From positions 17,841 through 81,840 of the forward strand of contig JAAZXM010000002.1 in the NCBI GenBank assembly GCA_014240165.1: a DNA stretch of 64,000 nucleotides, read 5' to 3'. This document shows positions 7,873 to 15,936 of this stretch, piece by piece. How positions within the stretch are numbered: position 1 is the first letter of the stretch; each line of letters begins with the position of its first letter. Origin of the DNA: Myxococcales bacterium (GTDB taxonomy: Bacteria > Myxococcota_A > UBA9160 > UBA4427). The notes below the pieces were generated by a model. It did not search any database and was not told the DNA's origin. It saw nothing but the letters and a program-made list of their open reading frames with translations. A program made the position numbers and the translations under genes.

Positions 7873-10485
7873 GTGCTCCCGGATTGGCGTTTGCACGCGG
7901 CCGGACGGGTGGCAGAGGACTTCGCCGCCGCCCCGCGTCTTTCCGCCTGGCGAGAGCGCATCGCCGAGGCCCTCGAAGGTCGGACGCTGATTGCTCGTGG
8001 GGCGGCGGATCTGAAGGCATTCCTGGCCCGGGATATTTCTTCCGCGCTCTCCCGTGCCCGGGTGCTCGACTTCGACGATTTCCTGGCCTTCACCCACCCG
8101 GATCGCTGGCCAGCCGAAACCGCTGCGGGCACGGGCAACCCGCGCGGCGCGCTGGGGCAGGCCACCCAAGCACTCGACGCGCTGGTGGTCGCCGCCACGG
8201 CCTCGGCGCAGGGTGAACTTCGTTATCGCAATGCTCGCCGGGCCCTGGAGCGCCACCTGCCGGCTTCGCCTTGGCTTCAACTCCTGGCGGCGCCTAGCGG
8301 CCTGGAGGAAGAGGGTCCCTCGGTTCGGCAATTCGTCGAGATCGGGGCGTCCGCCGAAGAGCCCGTACCCAACGACATCGAAGCCATCGCTTCGGCGCTG
8401 GCGGATGCGGAGCGTGGGGAGCGCCACTTTCCCGGTTACCGGGTTCGCCAGGAACAAATCGACTTGATGCGCGGTTTTCACCGGGCCCTTGTGGATGGTG
8501 GACATCTGCTCTTGGAAGGCGGGACCGGGGTGGGCAAATCACTGGCCTACCTGGCCGCGGCGATTCCCTTCGCGATGGAGCGCGCCGAGGCGGGAGCGCG
8601 GGATCCATTGATCATCTCTACCCGCACCCGGCTTCTCCAGGATCAATTGCTGGAGAAGGACATCGCCGCCGCCGCGCGCATGCTGGGTTATCCGGGTCTG
8701 CGCGCGCTGTCCATCAAGGGCCGGGCGAATTATGTCTGCGAACAGCGGCTGCAGGATGTTCTCGCCCTCGGCGCCGCCCAAGGCCTTTTGGAAGAGGACC
8801 GAAACGCCTACGCGGTTCTGACCGCCTGTGCGCGCACGCGACCGGGGGGCGAGGTCGGCTCGCTCCCGGGTCCGCTCTTGCGTCGGTATCCCTTTCTGCT
8901 CGAACTCGTGCAGCGATCGGTGGCGCGCCGGGCCGAGCAGTGCAGCCGGGAGGAATGTGCGAAGCGGCGCAATTGCCCCTTTGGAAAGCGTCGTGCGGCG
9001 CTTTCCAAGGCGCACCTGGTGGTGGCCAATCACGACCTGCTCCTTCGCTGGCCACCGGATTATCCCCGCTTTCAACATGTCATCGCCGACGAGGGACACG
9101 AATTGGCGGGCGTGGCGGATGAGGTCTACGCCCGGGTGGTTCGTCCCGAGGAATTGCGCGAGCGCATCGACGAAGTTTTCGGCCCCCCGGATTCGGCGCC
9201 GGCAGCGGCGAATACCTTTGCGGGCCTGTTGCCCCGAAAGCAGCGGCTGGAGGCGGCCAAGGAAGTGAGCGAAGTGAGGCGCTCCCTGGCGCTGGACTTT
9301 TCGGGAATTGGCCGAGCGGTGGTGGAGCGAGCCAGCGAATACGGCGAAGTCCAACTGCCCGCCGATCCCGCCCGTCTCTACCCCCAGGCCGCCCGCCTGG
9401 CGGAAATGGCCGCCACGCGTCTCGACGGGCTGGCGCGTCTCGCCGAGGAACTCGATGCACGCGCCGAATGGAGTTTCGAGGAAACGCCGCCCAGCCTCTC
9501 CGAGGGCCCCACCCCGGTGGAGCGTTCGGCGGAGGCGTTCAGGGAGGCGGCGTTGGGGCTTCGTCTCGCCTTCGCCGAGGCAGGCGAGGATGCGGTGGCG
9601 GCCTTTGATCGACTGGTGGTTCCCTACGATCGTTGGGTGCTTTCGATTCGATCCGTTTCTCCCGCCGGATCCTTCCACCAACACTTCATGGAGGGGCTCG
9701 AGTCATTCGCTGCGGTTTCCGCCACGCTCTTCGTGGGGGGTGATGCTTTCGCGGCCATGGGCGAACTCGAACTCGAGGAGCGCTCGGCTTTCGGCATAGA
9801 GCGGTTGGTGGCGTCGAGTCCTTTTGATTATGCGAATCATATGCGGGTGGCTGCGCTGCGTTCCCAGCCGGATTCCGAAAATCCCGTGCTGGAGACCGCC
9901 CGGGTACTCGCCCTCCTGGCCCGCATGTTGGGTGGGCGCACCCTGGGTCTCTTTACCAGCCTTCGCCGGATGGAGGAAGTCGCCGAATTGCTCGCGGAGG
10001 ATCTGGCGGATGAAGCCATCGAGGTGTTGGCGCCGCGCCGGGCCGTGGACGACCCCGGCGGGCTGGTGGAGCGCTTTCGTGGGCTGCCCGGTGGCGGGGT
10101 TCTCCTGGGGTCGCGGACTTTCTGGCAGGGGGTGGATATCCCCGGTGACGACCTTCAGGCGGTGGTGATCGAAAAATTGCCCTTCGAGGTTCCCACGGAA
10201 TTGCGGCGTCGCCGGGAGGCCCGGGTGGCGGAATTCGGCCAGAACGCATTCCAACGCTATCGGCTGGGGAAGATGTTGCTGAACCTGAAGCAGATGACCG
10301 GGCGCCTGATTCGGGGGGAGAGGGATCGCGGGATCGTGGTCATCGTCCAGGCGCGCACCGACCGGAACTACTTCGACCAACTCGAAACCGCTTTTCCGCA
10401 GGGCACGTCGATTCGCGTGGTGGACACCCCTGAGCTCCCCCGATTGGTGGCGGAGTTGGGTCTCGGCGGACTTGACCAGACGTGA
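7873..10485 (+). CDS. DinG/XPD-like helicase with degenerate exonuclease N-terminus
   Basis: 870 residues from the first conventional start (GTG). Walker A G-G-T-G-V-G-K-S is near residue 215. An Fe-S cluster set follows: C near 288, then the group Q-C-S-R-E-E-C ... C-P-F near 355-365. The D-E-G-H box is near 402, and helicase motifs V-VI sit at the C-terminus (Q-G-V-D-I-P-G ... Q-M-T-G-R-L-I-R). This is a 5'-3' DNA helicase of the DinG family, acting in repair or R-loop removal. Homology clearly extends upstream of the GTG: the same frame is open from 7588, and 7735-7872 encodes a DnaQ-like start (V-V-A-L-E-T-T-G, then E-V-L-E-F-A-A-V-L-L). So the true start is probably a non-standard codon near 7600-7690. 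The exonuclease metal Asp of D-x-E is Ala, so that domain is probably inactive. Confidence 0.9.
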   Translation: MLPDWRLHAAGRVAEDFAAAPRLSAWRERIAEALEGRTLIARGAADLKAFLARDISSALSRARVLDFDDFLAFTHPDRWPAETAAGTGNPRGALGQATQALDALVVAATASAQGELRYRNARRALERHLPASPWLQLLAAPSGLEEEGPSVRQFVEIGASAEEPVPNDIEAIASALADAERGERHFPGYRVRQEQIDLMRGFHRALVDGGHLLLEGGTGVGKSLAYLAAAIPFAMERAEAGARDPLIISTRTRLLQDQLLEKDIAAAARMLGYPGLRALSIKGRANYVCEQRLQDVLALGAAQGLLEEDRNAYAVLTACARTRPGGEVGSLPGPLLRRYPFLLELVQRSVARRAEQCSREECAKRRNCPFGKRRAALSKAHLVVANHDLLLRWPPDYPRFQHVIADEGHELAGVADEVYARVVRPEELRERIDEVFGPPDSAPAAANTFAGLLPRKQRLEAAKEVSEVRRSLALDFSGIGRAVVERASEYGEVQLPADPARLYPQAARLAEMAATRLDGLARLAEELDARAEWSFEETPPSLSEGPTPVERSAEAFREAALGLRLAFAEAGEDAVAAFDRLVVPYDRWVLSIRSVSPAGSFHQHFMEGLESFAAVSATLFVGGDAFAAMGELELEERSAFGIERLVASSPFDYANHMRVAALRSQPDSENPVLETARVLALLARMLGGRTLGLFTSLRRMEEVAELLAEDLADEAIEVLAPRRAVDDPGGLVERFRGLPGGGVLLGSRTFWQGVDIPGDDLQAVVIEKLPFEVPTELRRRREARVAEFGQNAFQRYRLGKMLLNLKQMTGRLIRGERDRGIVVIVQARTDRNYFDQLETAFPQGTSIRVVDTPELPRLVAELGLGGLDQT

Positions 10486-10623
10486 CTCTGAGTCATACTC
10501 TGCCCCCGATCGGGCTTTGGCGCGGATGGTTGCAGGGATCTGTGGCAGTTGGGCCGCTCCCGCTCCCGAGGCGCCCGGCGGTGCCCGGGGTTCGGTAGAG
10601 CATCCATTTGGGGGGAGTGTCGC

Positions 10624-11625
10624 TTGACATTGAATCTGCTCGGCTTGGGCCATTTCCATCCGGCAAACGAGATCACCAACAGCTTTCTCGAATCCCTGGA
10701 TATCGGCACCGATGACGATTGGATCCTGGAGCGGGTGGGGATCCGTTCCCGTCGCACGGTATTGCCCCTCGACTATATCCGCACCACCCGCAACGCCGAA
10801 TCCAGAGCGTCCGCCGAGGCGGCGCAATGGACCAATGCGGAACTCGGCGCCGAGGCGGCACGAATGGCCCTCGACCGCGCGGGTATCGCGGCGGCCGACG
10901 TGGGCTTGGTGGTGGGCGGCGGCTGCGCCCCGGATACCACTTCTCCCGCCGAAGCGTGCAATCTGGCGCGATTGCTTGAAATCGCTGCCCCTTCCCTGGA
11001 TGTGAATTCGGCTTGCACCAGCTTCATGGCCGGCCTCCATCTGCTCGGGATGATGCGGGAGGATGCCCTGCCCGATTATGTTCTCCTGGTCAGCATGGAA
11101 TCCATGACCCGGACGGTGGACTACAGCGACCGGAGCGCCGCTGTACTTTGGGGTGACGCGGGCCTGGCGGCGGTGATCTCCACCCGCCATCCGGGCCGCG
11201 CCCTGTTGACGGGAACAAGTCTTGAATCCAACCCGGAGGGGGCCGATAAGGTGATCATTCCCCGGCAGGGCTATTTCGCCCAGGAGGGTCGCACGGTCCA
11301 GACTTTCGCGATCAAGAAGACGGCCCTTTGTTATAAGCGCGTCAAGGATGAGTTCGAGGACCCCGCGCGCCCCCTTCATTTCATTGGCCATCAGGCGAAC
11401 CTGCGAATGCTCGAGAATGTTTGTCGGCGCTGCGAGATCGCGCCTGACCGACATCATGCCAATGTCGAGTGGTACGGAAATACCGGTGCCGCGAGTTCGG
11501 GCACGGTACTCTCCCAAAATTGGGATAAATGGCGAGAGGGCGACGATATCGCCGTCGTGGGTGTCGGATCGGGGCTCACCTGGGGCTCGTATATCGCTCG
11601 CTTTGGCTTGGGCAACAGTCGGTGA
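10624..11625 (+). CDS. ketosynthase III (FabH-like) of lipid cluster
   Basis: 333 residues. The TTG start is supported by GGGGGAG 6-12 bases upstream. The thiolase fold carries the full KSIII triad: Cys131 in N-S-A-C-T-S-F, His256 in I-G-H-Q-A-N, and Asn286 in Y-G-N-T-G-A-A-S. These enzymes start a fatty-acyl or polyketide chain by condensing an acyl-CoA primer with malonyl-ACP. It is the first gene of the 10.6-22.3 kb lipid run, and the FabA-like gene begins 7 bp after its stop. The primer it accepts cannot be read from sequence; many KSIII in such clusters use primers other than acetyl-CoA. Confidence 0.9.
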   Translation: MTLNLLGLGHFHPANEITNSFLESLDIGTDDDWILERVGIRSRRTVLPLDYIRTTRNAESRASAEAAQWTNAELGAEAARMALDRAGIAAADVGLVVGGGCAPDTTSPAEACNLARLLEIAAPSLDVNSACTSFMAGLHLLGMMREDALPDYVLLVSMESMTRTVDYSDRSAAVLWGDAGLAAVISTRHPGRALLTGTSLESNPEGADKVIIPRQGYFAQEGRTVQTFAIKKTALCYKRVKDEFEDPARPLHFIGHQANLRMLENVCRRCEIAPDRHHANVEWYGNTGAASSGTVLSQNWDKWREGDDIAVVGVGSGLTWGSYIARFGLGNSR

Positions 11626-11632
11626 TTGGGTG

Positions 11633-12226
11633 ATGATGAAATACGAGACCTTTAAATCGCGTACGCATTTCGACAAGAATGAATTGCTCGCCTTCGCGTA
11701 CGGGCGCTTGATCGAGGACGCCCCCGAAGAATTGAAGGCGCGACTTCCCGTTCCCCCGATGCTGATGCTCGACCGCGTCGTGGAGGTGAGCGGAAACAAG
11801 AATCGCGGCCGGATCGTGGCTGAGCGCGATGTGAACATCGACGATTGGTTCTTTCATTGTCATTTCCAGGGTGATCCCGTCCAACCCGGATGCCTGGGTC
11901 TGGATGGTGTCTGGCAGCTACTGGGTTTCTATTGCAATTGGCGAGGCGGTCTGGGGAGCGGGCGTGCCCTGGGCTGCGGCGAAGTGGAGTTCTTCGGACA
12001 GATTCGCCCGCATGACGGCCTGGTCCGCTACGAGGTGGATATCAAGCGCTATGCCGAACTTGCCAGCTCGGGCTCTTCCCTGGTGGTTGGGGATGCCCGG
12101 CTCTTGGTGGATGACGAGGAGATCTACACGGTGAAGGGCGCGCGGGTCGGTCTTTTTCGTGGCATCGACTATCCCGACTACCCGCTGGAATCGCCCAATG
12201 CCCGGGGCGGAAGGATGGCCGAGTGA
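11633..12226 (+). CDS. FabA-like 3-hydroxyacyl-ACP dehydratase/isomerase
   Basis: 197 residues. The hot-dog fold has FabA rather than FabZ signatures: P-P-M-L-M-L-D-R, the active His77 in F-H-C-H-F-Q-G-D-P, and Asp91 in G-C-L-G-L-D-G-V-W-Q-L. His and Asp are 14 residues apart, as in E. coli FabA (70 and 84). FabA dehydrates 3-hydroxydecanoyl-ACP and isomerises the trans-2 bond to cis-3, allowing unsaturated products. Having it beside a separate FabZ-like dehydratase suggests a chain with a retained double bond, though isomerase activity is not proven by sequence. ATG at 11633 and 11636 are both possible starts. The stop overlaps the next gene. Confidence 0.9.
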   Translation: MMKYETFKSRTHFDKNELLAFAYGRLIEDAPEELKARLPVPPMLMLDRVVEVSGNKNRGRIVAERDVNIDDWFFHCHFQGDPVQPGCLGLDGVWQLLGFYCNWRGGLGSGRALGCGEVEFFGQIRPHDGLVRYEVDIKRYAELASSGSSLVVGDARLLVDDEEIYTVKGARVGLFRGIDYPDYPLESPNARGGRMAE

Positions 12227-12951
12227 GCGATCTTCCCGTGGCCCTGGTCACCGGGGCGGGGACCGGTATCGGTTCCGCCTGCGCAAGACGCCTGGCCGAC
12301 GAGGGCTACCGCGTGGGCGTTCATTACCGCTCGAGCGGAGCGAAGGCCGAGCAATTGCTCTCGGAGTTGCCCGGCGCTTTCGGTCTTCAAGCGGATCTCA
12401 CCCGCGAAGAGGAAGTCGACGCGCTGATCAAGCAGATCAAGGCGGAGGCCGGGCAGGTCGACGTGCTGGTGAACAACGCCGGTTATAACGTGAACGCGCC
12501 GATGTTGGCGATGAATCTGGAGCAATACGATGCCGTGGCCGCCATGGCGCGGGCCACCTGGTACTTGTCTAAAGGGGTGCTGCGCCGCTTCATGTTGCGA
12601 AAGAACACGGGCCGCATCATCAATATTTCCAGTGTCGTCGGCCATACCGGAAACCCAGGCCAGATTCCCTATACCATGGTGAAGGCTGGCCTCGATGCCT
12701 TTACGAAATCCCTTGCCCAGGAGCTGGCCGGACGCGAGATCCTGGTGAACGCGGTCGCGCCCGGCTTCATCCAGACCGAAATGACCGAGGACTTGCCCGG
12801 CGAGGTCAAGGAATCGATTCTGGGGAAGATCCCCCAGGGCCGGATGGGGACGGCGGACGAGGTGGCGGACGTGGTGGCCTTTCTCGCGACTCGCGGTCAT
12901 TACGTCAACGGCAGCGTGCTGCACGTGAATGGGGGCATGTACGGTGGCTGA
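12223..12951 (+). CDS. 3-oxoacyl-ACP reductase (FabG-like SDR)
   Basis: 242 residues. The GTG start overlaps the previous stop (GTGA). Classical short-chain dehydrogenase features: T-G-A-G-T-G-I-G cofactor loop at about 10-17, N-N-A-G near 83, catalytic Ser in N-I-S-S-V, and Y-T-M-V-K as the Tyr/Lys pair near 151-155. The C-terminal end (Y-V-N-G-S-V-L-H-V-N-G-G) is typical of FabG. It would reduce the 3-keto group between condensation and dehydration using NADPH. Its position between the two dehydratase genes supports that role. Confidence 0.92.
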   Translation: MSDLPVALVTGAGTGIGSACARRLADEGYRVGVHYRSSGAKAEQLLSELPGAFGLQADLTREEEVDALIKQIKAEAGQVDVLVNNAGYNVNAPMLAMNLEQYDAVAAMARATWYLSKGVLRRFMLRKNTGRIINISSVVGHTGNPGQIPYTMVKAGLDAFTKSLAQELAGREILVNAVAPGFIQTEMTEDLPGEVKESILGKIPQGRMGTADEVADVVAFLATRGHYVNGSVLHVNGGMYGG

Positions 12952-13441
12952 GTCGACGAAGAGCGGATCGGGCGTCGGAACCGGTGCGACGCCCCTCGCC
13001 CCCGCCGAGGTGCTGGAGCGGGTGCCCCAGCAGGCCCCTTTCCGCTTTATCGATTCGATTCACGAGCTGGATCGCGAGCATATTGTTGCGAGCTATCGTT
13101 TCCGCGAGGATGCAGACTTTTATAGGGGGCATTTCCCCGGGAACCCGATCACGCCCGGGGTCATTCTGGTGGAGGCCATGGCCCAGGCCGGTGTTGTTGC
13201 CCAGGGGATCTATCTCTATGCCCTTGAATTCAGTGCTGAGGAAGTCGAAAAAGTGGTGACCGTCTTTACTGATGCCAATGTTGAATTTTCCGGGCAGGTG
13301 CTGCCCGGCGATCGGGTGACCACCACCGGCCGGGTGCGGTTCTTTCGTCGCAAGAAGCTTCGTGCCGATGTCGAGATGCGGAAGGACGACGGAAGCCTGG
13401 TGTGTTCCGGCGAACTCGCCGGGATGGGGGTTCCCCTATGA
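12944..13441 (+). CDS. FabZ-like 3-hydroxyacyl-ACP dehydratase
   Basis: 165 residues. The GTG at 12944 overlaps the end of the reductase gene by 8 bp. Hot-dog fold with the FabZ catalytic segment R-G-H-F-P-G-N-P-I-T-P-G-V-I-L-V-E-A-M-A-Q, holding the His and Glu pair, after P-F-R-F-I-D-S. A short extra N-terminus (about 20 Ser/Gly/Thr residues) precedes the domain. It removes water from 3-hydroxyacyl-ACP. As the second dehydratase in the cluster it may serve rounds that the FabA-like enzyme does not. The stop overlaps the next ATG (ATGA). Confidence 0.9.
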   Translation: MAESTKSGSGVGTGATPLAPAEVLERVPQQAPFRFIDSIHELDREHIVASYRFREDADFYRGHFPGNPITPGVILVEAMAQAGVVAQGIYLYALEFSAEEVEKVVTVFTDANVEFSGQVLPGDRVTTTGRVRFFRRKKLRADVEMRKDDGSLVCSGELAGMGVPL

Positions 13442-14715
13442 CCACACGCGTGGTGATCACGGGCATGGGCGTCGTCGCTCCCAACGGAGTCGGCTTGCCG
13501 GAATTCGAGCAGTCCCTGCGCGCGGGGCGCTCGGGGATCCGTCATGTGGAAGCCATGGCGGACGCCAAGTTCGGCTGCACGGTGGCGGGGGTGCCCCAGG
13601 GCGTGGACGAGCGGGTTGAAAAGGAGTTCGAGGAGGACGAGCGGCTGGTGATGAATATGAGTCACCGCTACGCGAGTCTCTCCTGCCTCGAGGCCTGGCG
13701 GGATGCCGGGCTCGAGCGGCCGGCCCGGGATTCCGAGACCGTCGACTGGGAAACCGGTGCCATCATCGGGACCGGGATCGGCGGCATGGACACGACGGCG
13801 GAAAAGGTGGTGCCCCTGACGGATGCCAAAAAGGTGCGCCGCATGGGATCCACCGCGGTTGAGCAGGTGATGGCGAGCGGAGTCTCCGCGCGGGTTTCCG
13901 GACAATTCGCCCTGGGGAACCAGGTGACCACCAATTCCAGCGCCTGCAGTACGGGAACCGAGGCGATCGCGATGGGGCTCGAACGGATTAGAAGCGGTGC
14001 GGCAGTGCGCATGCTCTGCGGGGGCTCGGAAGCGGCGTCCCACTATATATGGGCGGGTTTCGATGCCATGCGGGTGCTCAACCGCGGGTCGAACGAAGCG
14101 CCCGAGAAGGCCTCCCGCCCCATGAGCGCTTCGGCGGGGGGGTTCATCCCGGGCGCGGGCGCCGGGGTGCTGCTGCTCGAGAGCGAGGAGAGTGCTCGCA
14201 GCCGGGGCGCAACAATCTACGCCGAAGTGGCGGGCCAGGCGATCAATTGTGGCGGGCACCGGATGGGCGGGAGCATGACGGCGCCCAACCCCGAGAGTGT
14301 CCGGCGCTGCATCCTGGCGGCTCTGCAGGATGCGGGCATTGGGGCCCAGGATGTCGATGCGATCAACGGGCACCTCACGGCCACTACGGCTGATCCGCGC
14401 GAAATCGGTTCCTGGGCGGCGGCCCTCGAGCGGGAGCCGGGCGATTTGCCGCCCATCACGGCGACCAAATCCATGATCGGGCATACCCTGGGCGCGGCGG
14501 GCGCCATCGAGAGCGTGGCCGCTGTCCTGATGCTCAGCCGGGGCTTCATTCATCCCTCCATCAATTGCGAGGACGTGCACCCCGAGATCGAACCCTATGC
14601 GGACTCGATCCCCCACGCGATGCAGGAGTTTGCGAACATGAAGACCATCATCAAGGCGGGTTTCGGGTTTGGCGATGTCAATGCCTGTCTTGTTTTCCGG
14701 GCATGGGAAGGCTAG
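13438..14715 (+). CDS. beta-ketoacyl-ACP synthase (FabF-family, atypical)
   Basis: 425 residues. Elongating ketosynthase with the Cys-His-His triad: Cys170 in S-S-A-C-S-T-G, His312 and His349 (S-M-I-G-H-T-L-G-A-A-G). Around the first His the usual N-A-H-G-T-S-T of FabF/FabB is replaced by N-G-H-L-T-A-T-T-A-D, which marks a distinct KS subfamily rather than the housekeeping enzyme. The C-terminus G-F-G-F-G-D-V-N-A is conserved with FabF. It elongates the chain with malonyl-ACP. It overlaps the FabZ-like gene by 4 bp, and a 125-bp gap separates it from the ACP gene. Confidence 0.9.
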   Translation: MTTRVVITGMGVVAPNGVGLPEFEQSLRAGRSGIRHVEAMADAKFGCTVAGVPQGVDERVEKEFEEDERLVMNMSHRYASLSCLEAWRDAGLERPARDSETVDWETGAIIGTGIGGMDTTAEKVVPLTDAKKVRRMGSTAVEQVMASGVSARVSGQFALGNQVTTNSSACSTGTEAIAMGLERIRSGAAVRMLCGGSEAASHYIWAGFDAMRVLNRGSNEAPEKASRPMSASAGGFIPGAGAGVLLLESEESARSRGATIYAEVAGQAINCGGHRMGGSMTAPNPESVRRCILAALQDAGIGAQDVDAINGHLTATTADPREIGSWAAALEREPGDLPPITATKSMIGHTLGAAGAIESVAAVLMLSRGFIHPSINCEDVHPEIEPYADSIPHAMQEFANMKTIIKAGFGFGDVNACLVFRAWEG

Positions 14716-14840
14716 AAGGCAGAGCGCCCCGTGGTTTTTAGGGGGCGGGGCGTGGCCGGGCCAAGAAGGCGATACTCATTGACAGCGAACCCTGGCCCGA
14801 GGCCAGGCGAAAGATCCGACACTAAGGAGGAGTCGTAGTT
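14716..14840 (+). promoter_or_regulatory. short leader with hairpin before the ACP gene
   Basis: This is the only sizeable gap in the lipid run besides 22672-22773. It holds a perfect TTGACA (14779-14784) with no matching -10, then a 7-bp hairpin CCTGGCC-CGA-GGCCAGG (14791-14807), and a very strong Shine-Dalgarno (AAGGAGGAG) 8 bases before the ACP start. That set-up could raise ACP translation above its neighbours, as carrier proteins are needed in excess. This is an inference. Confidence 0.35.
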
Positions 14841-15089
14841 ATGGAACAATCGGCGGTCATGGAAGGCGTGGTCAAGATCTTGACTCCGTGGGTGAAAAAC
14901 GAAGATGCCCTGCAGGCCGTGGGCATGGAGACCAATATTCTCGACGATCTGAAGGTCAACTCGGCCAGGCTCGTCGATGTGGTCATTGCATTCGAGGACG
15001 AATTCGACATCGAAATCGACGACGAAGACGTCGATACGGTGAATACCGTGGGCGATGCGGTGAAGCTGATATCCGAGAAACTCGGCTGA
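14841..15089 (+). CDS. acyl carrier protein of the lipid cluster
   Basis: 82 residues, acidic, four-helix ACP length, preceded by a strong AAGGAGGAG Shine-Dalgarno. The phosphopantetheine Ser is Ser41 in V-N-S-A-R-L-V-D-V-V, so the usual D-S-L is N-S-A. Helix III is the expected acidic stretch (F-D-I-E-I-D-D-E-D-V-D). Being encoded with its own phosphopantetheinyl transferase, it probably serves only this pathway and holds the growing chain. The changed residues around Ser41 may restrict which transferase activates it. Confidence 0.9.
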   Translation: MEQSAVMEGVVKILTPWVKNEDALQAVGMETNILDDLKVNSARLVDVVIAFEDEFDIEIDDEDVDTVNTVGDAVKLISEKLG

Positions 15090-15135
15090 TCCTGCTCGCC
15101 CCTCCCCCACCCAGTGTTCAGGGGTCGACGAAGCC

Positions 15136-15936
15136 GTGAGCGGACTTGAAGCAAGCCCCGGCGATGAGACGCGCTCGCGTATGCCGCGTCGGCACCGTTC
15201 CCAAAGAGCGGTGGGCTGGCTGCTTGCGCCTTTCTGGTTTCCCCTGGCCTCGCTCTTTCTCCGGCTACGGTTCGGTTGCCGCATCGAGGATATTTCCCGC
15301 AGTCGGGCGCTCTACCACAAGATACGCTCGGAATCCGACCTGCCTCTCCTGATCTGCGCCAATCATCTCACCCTGGTGGATTCGTTCTTCATCGCCCAGG
15401 CGCTTGCGCCGAATTGGCGTTTCCTGCTGGATTTCGACTCGGTGCCCTGGAACACACCCGAAGAGGTGAACTTTGCGAATACGCCTTTCAACCACGCCCT
15501 CGTCTATATCGCGAAATGCGTTCCCATTCGCAGGGGGGGCAAACGGGAAGACATTCGCGAGGTGTTGAGTCGCATCGAATATCTACTTGGTCGCGGAGAA
15601 GTGGCGATCTTGTTCCCTGAAGGGGGTCGTTCCCGAACGGGTCGCATCGATCCCGATAATGCGGGTTGGGGGGTGGGCCGGGTGATCGCTCGGGTGAAGG
15701 ATTGCCGGGTTCTCTGTGTCTACATGCGGGGCGATGCCCAGGAGACTTTCGGTACCTATCCCAAGCACGGAGATCGCTTGAGGGTCTCCATGGCCCTGAT
15801 CGAACCGAAATCCGACGCGCGCGGTGTGCGGAAAACCCGCGATCTCTCCGCGCAGATCATGAGTCAGCTTGCCCAGATGGAAGCGGATTATTTCGCGACT
15901 CGGGCGGGCCCATCGCACGCGGTGGCTGGATCATGA
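15136..15936 (+). CDS. PlsC-like lysophospholipid acyltransferase
   Basis: 266 residues, GTG start. The acyltransferase motif N-H-L-T-L-V-D (N76-D82) gives the H-x4-D catalytic pair, and F-P-E-G-G-R-S-R-T-G near 158-167 is the glycerol-phosphate binding motif. An N-terminal hydrophobic helix (about 30-45) would hold it to the membrane. Proteins of this kind move acyl chains from ACP or CoA to lysophosphatidate or another hydroxyl acceptor. In this cluster it is the likely exit step that places the finished chain on a lipid. The next gene overlaps by 4 bp. Confidence 0.88.
   Translation: MSGLEASPGDETRSRMPRRHRSQRAVGWLLAPFWFPLASLFLRLRFGCRIEDISRSRALYHKIRSESDLPLLICANHLTLVDSFFIAQALAPNWRFLLDFDSVPWNTPEEVNFANTPFNHALVYIAKCVPIRRGGKREDIREVLSRIEYLLGRGEVAILFPEGGRSRTGRIDPDNAGWGVGRVIARVKDCRVLCVYMRGDAQETFGTYPKHGDRLRVSMALIEPKSDARGVRKTRDLSAQIMSQLAQMEADYFATRAGPSHAVAGS

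Noticed and set aside
14779..14807. A sigma-70 promoter before the ACP gene
   Set aside because: TTGACA is perfect but no -10 lies 16-18 bp downstream, where a hairpin sits instead.
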